Source of the DNA: Bacteroidales bacterium
GTDB taxonomy: Bacteria; Bacteroidota; Bacteroidia; Bacteroidales; Tenuifilaceae
Reading direction: 5' to 3'
Assembly (NCBI GenBank): GCA_011045955.1
Contig: DSBV01000108.1
Location: 1-52,799, forward strand
DNA: 52,799 nucleotides
Made by a program: the position numbers and the translations under genes. Every line of letters starts with the position of its first letter. Position 1 is the stretch's first letter. The notes beneath the pieces were generated by a model. That model saw only the letters and a list, made by a program, of their open reading frames with translations, was not told the DNA's origin and made no database searches. Below are positions 1 through 7,038 of this stretch, piece after piece.

Positions 1-39
1 ATCGGCAGAGTGTGAGTATATGATGTATGTGTATGGCAT
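1..39 (-). CDS. GIY-YIG nuclease, 5' end only (cut by window edge)
   Basis: The first 13 codons of a gene read leftward off the window encode MPYTYIIYSHSAD, the same N-terminus as the complete GIY-YIG gene at 140-394. This is the second copy of that gene, lying behind the tRNA-Gly remnant. Whether the rest is intact cannot be seen. The start codon again lies two bases after the U-run of a terminator hairpin. Confidence 0.6.
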   Translation of the reverse strand, partial: MPYTYIIYSHSAD

Positions 40-41
40 AC

Positions 42-67
42 AAAAAAACCTTCGTGCTTTTTGAAGG
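42..67 (-). terminator. Rho-independent terminator, copy in repeat 1
   Basis: On the minus strand CCTTC and GAAGG form a 5-bp stem around a nine-base loop, followed by seven T. It sits directly after the tRNA 3' end and just before the ATG of the GIY-YIG gene. It is identical to the hairpin at 397-422. Confidence 0.6.
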
Positions 68-73
68 CTTTGT

Positions 74-139
74 GGGAGCTACAGGGATCGAACCTGTGAC
101 CCTCCCGCTGGAAGCGGGATGCTCAGAACCCACGGGGTA
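74..139 (-). pseudogene. tRNA-Gly(TCC) remnant lacking its 5' end
   Basis: On the minus strand this reads as the 3' three-quarters of a tRNA: part of a D-loop (GGTTCTGAGCA), an anticodon arm with loop CTTCCAG (anticodon TCC, glycine), a variable loop, a normal T-arm and the acceptor strand AGCTCCC. The 5' acceptor strand GGGAGCT that should pair with it is absent. Its place is taken by the last codons of the GIY-YIG gene, whose stop codon is at 140-142. The T-arm and acceptor are identical to those of the intact tRNA-Val at 429-502, so this looks like a recombinant or displaced fragment. An intact tRNA-Gly(TCC) is present at 32861-32933. Confidence 0.7.
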
Positions 140-394
140 CTATGGTTTACTGAACCCGCAGAGCACTTCAATCCTTTTCCGGTTTTTCCAGGCCTTGATC
201 TGGCGCTCGCGGCTACGGGCCTGCTGGATGGATTCGAACTTCTCGCAGTAAACCAGGCCCCAGTCGTTTGCCCTGGCTGTGAACCCCCTGTGATGTGAAT
301 TGTGTTTTCTGATGCGCTGCTGTAAGTCATCGGCAGTTGAGCCGATGTAGAACCTATCGGCGGAGTGTGAGTATATGATGTATGTGTATGGCAT
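140..394 (-). CDS. Small GIY-YIG domain nuclease
   Basis: An 84-residue protein made almost entirely of one GIY-YIG nuclease domain. The paired motif appears as YTYIIYS (residues 3-9) and FYIGST (15-20). The catalytic Arg lies in the QQRIRKHN helix, and the metal-binding Glu is probably in RSRERQIKAWKNRKRIEVL near the C-terminus. Stand-alone GIY-YIG proteins of this size (UvrC N-domain-like) are common in Bacteroidota; their cellular role is mostly unknown, with homing or DNA-repair nuclease activity inferred from the fold. The gene starts two bases after the U-run of the tRNA-Val terminator, so there is no room for a normal leader, and it ends inside what should be the 5' part of a tRNA-Gly. 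The first 13 codons recur at 1-39. It may be a mobile, tRNA-linked cassette. Confidence 0.85.
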   Translation of the reverse strand: MPYTYIIYSHSADRFYIGSTADDLQQRIRKHNSHHRGFTARANDWGLVYCEKFESIQQARSRERQIKAWKNRKRIEVLCGFSKP

Positions 395-457
395 ACAAAA
401 AAACCTTCGTGCTTTTTGAAGGCTTTGTGGGAGCTACAGGGATCGAACCTGTGACCC
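356..457. repeat. 102-bp direct repeat, copy 2
   Basis: Partner of the repeat at 1-102, with one mismatch. It covers the 3' part of tRNA-Val, the terminator at 397-422 and the first codons of the GIY-YIG gene. The unit length between copies is 355 bp. Confidence 0.95.
397..422 (-). terminator. Terminator of tRNA-Val
   Basis: On the minus strand a 5-bp CCTTC/GAAGG stem is followed by seven T, beginning seven bases after the tRNA acceptor. The T-run ends two bases before the ATG of the GIY-YIG gene, so that gene is expressed only by read-through or not at all, unless it has its own promoter within the tRNA. Confidence 0.65.
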
Positions 458-502
458 CCTGCTTGTAAGGCAGGTGCTCTGAACCAGCTGAGCTAAGCTC
501 CC
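429..502 (-). tRNA. tRNA-Val (anticodon TAC)
   Basis: A complete 74-nt cloverleaf on the minus strand: acceptor GGGAGCT paired with AGCTCCC, D-arm TAGCTCAGCTGG, anticodon loop CTTACAA giving anticodon TAC, and T-loop GGTTCGATCCC. CCA is not encoded, as is usual in this window. Confidence 0.95.
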
Positions 503-637
503 AATTTTAATGGTCATTCCCCGTTGGAAATGCGATGCAAAAGTATGCTAAAGTTTGAAATTTGCAAAATATTTTTTGAAAAAAATCAAGAAAATGTTTT
601 GAAATCTTTTGAATCTATTGATAATCAGCATAGATAA

Positions 638-1921
638 TTATACCACCTCAGCGACTACAAAAGTGCTCCCACCAACAAAAATTAAGTCGTTTGGATTGGC
701 TGCTTTTTTTGCTTCGGTTAAAGCCATTGCAACATTAGGGTAGGAATTTCCCCTTAATCCATGAAGCATAGCTTTTTTCATTAATTCTTCATGGTTTAAG
801 GCCCTTGGAATTGCGGCCTGGGTAAAGTAATAGGTTGCATTTTGGGGCAGAAGCGCTAACATCTCATCTATGTTTTTATCGGCGACTGCGCCAATAACCA
901 TATGCAATTTATTGTGTGGTGTGTGGTTTATTTGATCAACAACATATTGGATTCCATTAGTATTATGACCAGTGTCGCAATAAATTAGAGGGTTTTCGGA
1001 AATTTTTTGCCATCGACCCATAAGGCCAGTTAACAATTGAACATTTCTAAGGCCATCAATTATCGCACTATCGGGTATTGAGAAATCTTTACCCCTAAGT
1101 ATTTCAATTGATTTTAGAACTCCAGAAATATTGTAACGCTGGTAATTGCCTAACAGGTCAATCTCAACTTTTACATCCTTACCATTTCCTGTTAGTTTAA
1201 ATACCTGTAAACCTTTAGTATCTATATACTGCTCATAAACCTGAATTTCTTTATCAGCGAAATAAATTGGAGCATTCATCTCTTTTGCTTTCGCAGTAAA
1301 GACTTCTTCAACCTCAGGTTGATAATTACTTACAACAACCGGTATATTTGGTTTGATAATTCCTGCTTTCTCTGATGCAATTTTTGGTAAAGTATCGCCA
1401 AGTAACTCGGTATGATCAAACCCAATATTTGTAATTATACTTAGAATGGGGTTGATAATATTCGTTGAGTCAAGCCTACCTCCTAGTCCAACTTCAATAA
1501 CGGCAATATCGAGATTCTTGCGGGCAAAGTAGTCGAAAGCCAAAGCAACTGTCATCTCGAAAAACGAAGGTTTGATTTGGTCAAAGAAACCTTTATGCTT
1601 GGAAACAAAAGAGGCTACTTCATTTTCAGGTATCATTTCGCCATTAACCCTGATTCGCTCTCTGAAGTCTTTTAGATGAGGCGATGTGTATAGTCCAACG
1701 CGGTAGCCTGCTTTTTGCAGCACAGCTGCAAGCATATGCGATGTGCTTCCCTTGCCATTTGTCCCTGCTACATGAATGGATTTAAAGGTTCGATGGGGGT
1801 GTTTAAAATACTCATCAAGTTTGAGGGTGTTGCCCAAATCTGCTTTATATGCAGCTTTGCCAATTCTTTGGAAAATAGGTAATTGGAGGTAGACGTACTC
1901 GAGAGCTTCTTGGTAGGTCAT
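638..1921 (-). CDS. folC: Bifunctional dihydrofolate synthase / folylpolyglutamate synthase
   Basis: A Mur-ligase-family enzyme of 427 residues that ligates glutamate to dihydropteroate and extends the polyglutamate tail of folates, using ATP in the cytosol. The nucleotide-binding loop HVAGTNGKGST lies at residues 50-60. The family signature LYTSPHL follows, then VIEVGLGGRLDSTN and the Mur-type FDHTELLG segment. The C-terminal domain contains DTGHNTNG, resembling the D-x-AHNP element of the family, and ends with FVGGSTFVVAEVV. The length is typical. It is transcribed alone, away from the phoH run, and 135 bp of AT-rich sequence with no recognisable element separates it from tRNA-Val. Confidence 0.93.
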   Translation of the reverse strand: MTYQEALEYVYLQLPIFQRIGKAAYKADLGNTLKLDEYFKHPHRTFKSIHVAGTNGKGSTSHMLAAVLQKAGYRVGLYTSPHLKDFRERIRVNGEMIPENEVASFVSKHKGFFDQIKPSFFEMTVALAFDYFARKNLDIAVIEVGLGGRLDSTNIINPILSIITNIGFDHTELLGDTLPKIASEKAGIIKPNIPVVVSNYQPEVEEVFTAKAKEMNAPIYFADKEIQVYEQYIDTKGLQVFKLTGNGKDVKVEIDLLGNYQRYNISGVLKSIEILRGKDFSIPDSAIIDGLRNVQLLTGLMGRWQKISENPLIYCDTGHNTNGIQYVVDQINHTPHNKLHMVIGAVADKNIDEMLALLPQNATYYFTQAAIPRALNHEELMKKAMLHGLRGNSYPNVAMALTEAKKAANPNDLIFVGGSTFVVAEVV

Positions 1922-2060
1922 TTCAGTTTATTTTGGTGCAAGTTTAGTGATTTTTTATTGTCAAAACCTATTAGCTATCGGTTAACAAATATTTAAGGCG
2001 CAAATGGTTGTATTGGATTAGTTTTTCATATATTTAGGTGAATTTTAAAATCACAAAAGT

Positions 2061-3389
2061 ATGGCAAAGAGTAAAGTGAACAAAATCTTCGTGATTGACA
2101 CTAATGTAATACTTCACGACTTTCAGTGTTTGTATAAGTTCCAGGACAACGATATTGTTATCCCCATAGTGGTTCTTGAAGAACTGGATAAGTTTAAGAA
2201 AGGTAACGAACTTATCAATTACCATGCACGCGAATTTGTTAGAGAATTAGATAAAATAGCTGGCGATAAACTTTTCAACGGGGGGTTGCCCTTGGGTAAG
2301 AACCTAGGAAAACTAAGAATTGAAACCGGAAAACCGATGCCCCCTGAAATGAAAGAATCATTTACTGAGTTCACCCCCGATAATAGGATTTTAGCTATAA
2401 CCATTCATTTGGTTAAGTTGAATCCTGAGCGTCCGGTTATACTTGTTACCAAGGATATCAATCTTAGAATGAAGGCAAAGTCGCTAGGGATTGTTGCACA
2501 GGATTACCTAAACGACAAGGTGGAAGACATTGATAGCCTAAAGAAAGATATTGAGATAATTGCAAAAGTTGACGATGCTCTAATCCAAAGGCTTTACAAT
2601 TCGGATGACAAACTTTTTGCAAAAGACATAAAACTAAAACCTTACGCCAATCAGTACTTTATCTTAAAAGGGAACAAATCAAGTGCACTAGCCCATTACG
2701 ATAAGGCAATAGATACCCTTGATCGTGTTGAAAAGGTAAGAGCTTATGGTATTGATCCCCGAAATGCTGAGCAAACATTTGCCCTCGATGCTCTCTTAAG
2801 GCCCGAGATTCAGCTAGTTGCTCTTACCGGAAAAGCAGGGACTGGCAAAACCCTACTAGCATTGGCGGCAGCACTGCAGCAGGAAGAACAGTTTGATCAA
2901 ATTCTACTTGCTAGGCCAATTGTAGCGCTTTCCAATAAGGATATTGGCTTTTTGCCGGGTGATGTAGATGAAAAAATTGGCCCCTACATGCAGCCCCTAT
3001 TCGATAACCTTGGCGTTATAAAAAATAGGTTTAAACCAACAAGCAAAGATTACATGCATATTGAAGAGATGCAGCGTACCGATAAACTTGTAATTACACC
3101 GCTAGCGTATATAAGAGGACGAAGCCTTTCAAATGTTTTTTTCATTGTTGATGAGGCTCAAAACCTTACACCACACGAGATTAAGACTATCATTACCCGG
3201 GCAGGTGAGGGTACTAAGTTCGTGTTTACAGGCGACATCCATCAAATTGACCACCCTTACCTCGATATGAAATCGAATGGGCTAACCTATTTGAGCGATA
3301 GAATGCATGGCCAGGAGATATTTGCTCACATAAATCTAGTTAAGGGTGAACGTAGTTACCTGGCCGAGCTGGCAAGTGATTTGCTTTAA
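2061..3389 (+). CDS. PIN-PhoH ATPase (PhoH2 type)
   Basis: A 442-residue two-domain protein. The N-terminal PIN nuclease domain begins at VIDTNVILHD, with the first acidic residue D13 and an acidic pair near E40-E41, and continues to about residue 150. The C-terminal PhoH ATPase has Walker A GKAGTGKT at 257-264, Walker B IVDEAQ with D364, and the sensor-like segment VFTGD. This PhoH2 arrangement is linked in the literature to RNA unwinding and cleavage; in mycobacteria it belongs to a toxin-antitoxin pair. No antitoxin-like small ORF lies upstream here, so that role is not supported. It is followed after 17 bp by the SixA-like gene and may be co-transcribed with it. Confidence 0.9.
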   Translation: MAKSKVNKIFVIDTNVILHDFQCLYKFQDNDIVIPIVVLEELDKFKKGNELINYHAREFVRELDKIAGDKLFNGGLPLGKNLGKLRIETGKPMPPEMKESFTEFTPDNRILAITIHLVKLNPERPVILVTKDINLRMKAKSLGIVAQDYLNDKVEDIDSLKKDIEIIAKVDDALIQRLYNSDDKLFAKDIKLKPYANQYFILKGNKSSALAHYDKAIDTLDRVEKVRAYGIDPRNAEQTFALDALLRPEIQLVALTGKAGTGKTLLALAAALQQEEQFDQILLARPIVALSNKDIGFLPGDVDEKIGPYMQPLFDNLGVIKNRFKPTSKDYMHIEEMQRTDKLVITPLAYIRGRSLSNVFFIVDEAQNLTPHEIKTIITRAGEGTKFVFTGDIHQIDHPYLDMKSNGLTYLSDRMHGQEIFAHINLVKGERSYLAELASDLL

Positions 3390-3406
3390 CCAAAACCAAC
3401 CGATAA

Positions 3407-3895
3407 ATGGCAAAGACGTTGCTCATACTCCGACACGCCAAATCATCGTGGGCTGAGGCAGAAAAAAGCGATAAGGACAGGGCCTTAAAGGCTAAGGGCA
3501 TTAGCGATATTGTCAACACCGCACGCAATTTTGCACCTAAGGTGCAAGGGTTAGATCTAATTATTACCAGTTCTGCTAATCGTGCGGTACATACAGCAAT
3601 TCTTTTTGCCGAAACCATTGGGTTTCCGCACGATAAAATCCGAATAGACCCAATGGTTTACCAGGCCGATGAAGGGGAGCTACAGGAAATCATAAGGTCG
3701 CTTCCCGATGCTCATCAGTGTGTTATGGTGGTTGGGCATAACCCAACATTGACATACCTGGCTAATAGATTTGTTCCCAATCAGATTAATGAGCTACCAA
3801 CATCAGGGCTTGTTGGAGTTGAGTTTGATATTAACGGGTGGAGTGAACTTTCGGCCGACAAAGTAAATTCGGTTTTTCGCAGTTTCGACTGGTAA
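3407..3895 (+). CDS. SixA-like histidine phosphatase
   Basis: A 162-residue protein of the histidine phosphatase (phosphoglycerate mutase-like) superfamily. The catalytic motif LLILRHAKSSW places the phospho-accepting histidine at H10. A second conserved block, VMVVGHNPTLTYLANRF, carries the distal histidine. It resembles SixA, which dephosphorylates histidine-phosphotransfer domains in E. coli, but the true substrate is unknown. It lies between phoH and ppk, so a link to phosphate or polyphosphate metabolism is suggested by context only. Confidence 0.85.
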   Translation: MAKTLLILRHAKSSWAEAEKSDKDRALKAKGISDIVNTARNFAPKVQGLDLIITSSANRAVHTAILFAETIGFPHDKIRIDPMVYQADEGELQEIIRSLPDAHQCVMVVGHNPTLTYLANRFVPNQINELPTSGLVGVEFDINGWSELSADKVNSVFRSFDW

Positions 3896-3972
3896 GCTTA
3901 ACAATTTCTTAACATATGTGTTTAACCAAATAATGGTTATTGATTTAATATTGCCCGAAATATTTGACTTAC

Positions 3973-6057
3973 ATGATGTCCAAAAAAGTACCTTTAGTTA
4001 ACCGTGAGCTAAGCTGGCTGGCATTTAACGGCAGAGTGTTACAAGAAGCCGAAAATCCGTCAGTTCCTTTAATTGAACGTTTACGTTTCTTTGGGATTTT
4101 TTCAAACAACCTCGATGAATTCTTCCGAGTTAGGGTTGCCACCTTACGCCGTTTGTTGGTGGTTGAAAAGGGAGCCAAAAAGTTTATGGGCGATAATCCC
4201 CGTAAAATCCTTGAGAAAATTCAGCCCATAGTTATCGATTACCAGAAGAAGTTCGATAGCGCTTTTCAGAATATAATTGAGGAATTGAAAAGAGAGAATA
4301 TTTACCTCATAAACGAAACGCAACTAACGGCAAGTCAAATTAAATATCTCAATAATTACTTCGACGATCATATCTCGGAGTTTGTGGCACCAGTCATTTT
4401 AAAGCGAAATAATAAATTCCCTGAACTGATAGATCAGTCTATTTATTTTGCAGTCAAATTAACTTATAGCCAAAAGCAAAACCCAAAGGAGTTTGCACTT
4501 ATTGAAATACCATCGAGGTTCGTTCCCCGTTTTATCATTTTACCAAACGAAGGGGAGAAAAGCTTCGTTATTTTACTCGATGATGTGATAAGGCTTTGCC
4601 TGTCAAAGGTATTTAAGATTTTACCATTTGATACCTTTGAGGCTTATACTGTGAAGATTACTCGCGACGCGGAACTCGATGTTGATAACGATATTTCAGA
4701 AAGTTTATTGGAGAAAATTTCAAAGGGTGTAAAGAACAGAAAACGAGGCGAACCGGTAAGACTTGTTTACGATGAGAGAATTCCTACGGATTTACTTCGT
4801 TTTATTGTAAAAGGGCTTAATCTGGACGAAGATGATTACGTTATTCCGGGTGGGCGGTATCACAACTTCAAGGATTTTATCCGATTCCCCAGCTTAGGAC
4901 GAAATCACCTTATAAATTTACCGCTTGATCCCGTTAGTATTAAGGAATTGGATGAGGCTATTCAGGTTATAGATGTTATGTCCGATCACGATTTTATGCT
5001 TCATTATCCTTTCCATAGTTTCCAGTATTACATTCGCTTGCTCCGTGAGGTCGCCCTCGATCCTGCCGTTAAATCAATTCATATTACCCTTTACAGGGTT
5101 GCCACTGAATCGCGCGTGGTACATGCATTAATTAACGCTGCAATGAACGGTAAAAAAGTTACCGCTATAGTTGAGCTGCGCGCTCGTTTCGATGAGAATG
5201 CCAATATCTATTGGTCAAAACAAATGCAGGAGGCCGGTGTTAACGTGATATTTGGAGTCCCCGGTTTGAAGGTGCACAGTAAAATGACACTTATTACCCG
5301 TCAGGAAAAGAAAAAGGAACGTAATTTTGCAGTAGTAAGCACCGGTAACTTTCATGAGGGAAACGCAAACGTTTACACCGATGTGAACCTTTTCACTACC
5401 GACCCACGAATTACATCGGAGGTGCGTAAAGTTTTTATCTTCCTCGAAACTAATTACAAAACATTTCCATACAAGCACTTGCTTGTAGCACCATTCAACA
5501 TGCGCAGGCGCTTATACTCATTAATTGATACCGAAATTGAAAATGCATCCAAAGGATTACCTGCCTACCTTATTGGTAAAATCAATAACCTGATTGATGA
5601 GGGAATGATAAAAAAACTTTATCAGGCTAGCAAGGCGGGTGTAAAAATCAAGCTTGTAGTTCGGGGAACTTGTGCTCTTGTGCCTGGGGTAAAGGGAATT
5701 AGCGATAACATTGAGGTGTATGGAATTGTCGATAGGTTTCTGGAGCACTCGCGCATTTTCATCTTTGCTAATGGTGGTGACGAGGTTTGTTACATTTCAT
5801 CGGCCGATTGGATGACACGTAACCTGGACTACCGAGTTGAAGTGGCAACCCCTATTTATAGTAAACCACTTATTGAAGAGATGAAAACAGTAGTTAACTA
5901 TACACTCAGCGATAACGTGAAAGCTCGACTGGTTAATCAGGATGGTTGTAATGAGTTTAAACCCTGTAAAGAGGGCGAACCTGAGTTTCGTTCTCAGCTG
6001 GAACTTTATAAATATTACCAAGATTTTGAAAAGCACAAGATCGGAGAAGAAAAATGA
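3973..6057 (+). CDS. ppk: Polyphosphate kinase 1
   Basis: PPK1 reversibly transfers the ATP gamma-phosphate onto polyphosphate. The 694-residue product opens with the PPK N-domain segment LVNRELSWLAFNGRVLQEA. The two catalytic histidines are visible as H435 in GLKVHSKMTL and H592 in FLEHSRIF. With the chosen ATG at 3973 their numbers equal the E. coli ones (H435, H592), which supports the family call and roughly supports this start; the ATG at 3976 is the alternative. A longer reading from TTG at 3964 is less likely. The stop overlaps the ppx start by four bases (ATGA), so synthesis and degradation are translationally coupled. Confidence 0.96.
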   Translation: MMSKKVPLVNRELSWLAFNGRVLQEAENPSVPLIERLRFFGIFSNNLDEFFRVRVATLRRLLVVEKGAKKFMGDNPRKILEKIQPIVIDYQKKFDSAFQNIIEELKRENIYLINETQLTASQIKYLNNYFDDHISEFVAPVILKRNNKFPELIDQSIYFAVKLTYSQKQNPKEFALIEIPSRFVPRFIILPNEGEKSFVILLDDVIRLCLSKVFKILPFDTFEAYTVKITRDAELDVDNDISESLLEKISKGVKNRKRGEPVRLVYDERIPTDLLRFIVKGLNLDEDDYVIPGGRYHNFKDFIRFPSLGRNHLINLPLDPVSIKELDEAIQVIDVMSDHDFMLHYPFHSFQYYIRLLREVALDPAVKSIHITLYRVATESRVVHALINAAMNGKKVTAIVELRARFDENANIYWSKQMQEAGVNVIFGVPGLKVHSKMTLITRQEKKKERNFAVVSTGNFHEGNANVYTDVNLFTTDPRITSEVRKVFIFLETNYKTFPYKHLLVAPFNMRRRLYSLIDTEIENASKGLPAYLIGKINNLIDEGMIKKLYQASKAGVKIKLVVRGTCALVPGVKGISDNIEVYGIVDRFLEHSRIFIFANGGDEVCYISSADWMTRNLDYRVEVATPIYSKPLIEEMKTVVNYTLSDNVKARLVNQDGCNEFKPCKEGEPEFRSQLELYKYYQDFEKHKIGEEK

Positions 6058-6959
6058 AGATACTGAAATTTGCCGCAATTGACATTGGCTCTAACGCAGC
6101 CCGTTTGCTACTTACAAATGTGGTGGAAGATGGCGAAACTGTAATTTTTAGCAAATCCTCGTTGGTGCGAGTTCCTATCAGGCTGGGTGAGGATGCATTT
6201 TCTATTGGCTACATCAGTGAACATAGGGCACAAAAACTGCTCAAAACCATGGTTGCCTTCAAAAACCTGATGGAAGCACACGATGTTGTTGCCTACAGGG
6301 CATGTGCTACTTCGGCAATGCGTTCGAGCAGCAATGCACCCCAACTTGTGGAGATGTGTAAAAAGCATGCCGATATTAGCATTGAGGTAATTGATGGCTC
6401 TCGCGAGGCCAAAATCATTTACGCCAACGGAATTGCCGAAATGCTCGACCACGATAGATCTTATATTTATGTTGATGTTGGTGGTGGTAGTACTGAAATT
6501 ACTGTTTTTGAAAAAGGCGAGATTAAAGCTTCTAAATCGTTTAACATTGGGACTTTACGGATCCTCAAGGGTATGATTGGAAAACCCGATTTTAAGCAGG
6601 TGCGCGATTGGATTAAGGATATTATTAAAAAGAAGGAGCAACCCAAAATCATTGGCTCAGGTGGAAATATTAATAAACTCTATAAACTTGCACGAAAACC
6701 AGTGGGTGAGCCTTTATATCAAAATGAGATAAAAAAATTATACGATTTTCTGAATGGCTTTTCGATTGAAGATAGGATAAAACTTCTGAGTTTAAACCCC
6801 GACCGTGCCGATGTTATTGTTCCGGCAACCAAAATCTTCCTCAAGGTAATGAAATGGTCGGGTGCAAAGGAGGTAATTGTCCCTACAATTGGTATTTCCG
6901 ACGGTATTATTCGAACGCTATACACCGATTACAAGCAGAACTTTACGATGCAACAATAG
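6054..6959 (+). CDS. ppx: Exopolyphosphatase (Ppx/GppA family)
   Basis: A 301-residue member of the Ppx/GppA phosphatases, which release terminal phosphate from polyphosphate or convert pppGpp to ppGpp. The ASKHA-fold phosphate-binding loop AIDIGSNAARLLL is at residues 8-20, the second loop is YVDVGGGSTEITVF, and IGSGGNINKL follows in the C-terminal half. It is the short form with only the two ASKHA domains and no HD-like C-terminal extension. The four-base overlap with ppk points to polyphosphate as the substrate, although pppGpp hydrolysis cannot be excluded. Confidence 0.9.
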   Translation: MKILKFAAIDIGSNAARLLLTNVVEDGETVIFSKSSLVRVPIRLGEDAFSIGYISEHRAQKLLKTMVAFKNLMEAHDVVAYRACATSAMRSSSNAPQLVEMCKKHADISIEVIDGSREAKIIYANGIAEMLDHDRSYIYVDVGGGSTEITVFEKGEIKASKSFNIGTLRILKGMIGKPDFKQVRDWIKDIIKKKEQPKIIGSGGNINKLYKLARKPVGEPLYQNEIKKLYDFLNGFSIEDRIKLLSLNPDRADVIVPATKIFLKVMKWSGAKEVIVPTIGISDGIIRTLYTDYKQNFTMQQ

Positions 6960-7016
6960 CATAGGTTGTTACATTCTTATATTCAATAGATGTAAACCTT
7001 AGTGGTTTACATTTGT

Positions 7017-7024
7017 TACCTTTG
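7017..7024 (+). promoter_or_regulatory. Bacteroidota -7 element before mtaB
   Basis: TACCTTTG matches the TAnnTTTG -7 consensus and lies 14 bp before the mtaB start codon. No good TTTG lies about 19 bp upstream, so only the -7 half is supported. Confidence 0.35.
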
Positions 7025-7038
7025 CAAAAATACTTACA

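Larger units (their letters stand above)
1..102. repeat. 102-bp direct repeat, copy 1
   Basis: This stretch matches positions 356-457 base for base except for one difference (A at 7, G at 362), and it may extend left beyond the window. Read on the minus strand, each copy holds the T-arm and acceptor end of a tRNA, then a terminator hairpin, then the first 13 codons of a GIY-YIG gene. The match stops just inside the variable loop of the tRNA, where copy 1 continues into a Gly anticodon arm and copy 2 into a Val anticodon arm. Confidence 0.95.

Noticed and set aside
79-330. Minus-strand 83-residue ORF across the tRNA-Gly remnant and the GIY-YIG gene
   Set aside because: It is an alternative frame of the nuclease gene and reads through tRNA sequence; the GIY-YIG frame has the recognisable domain.
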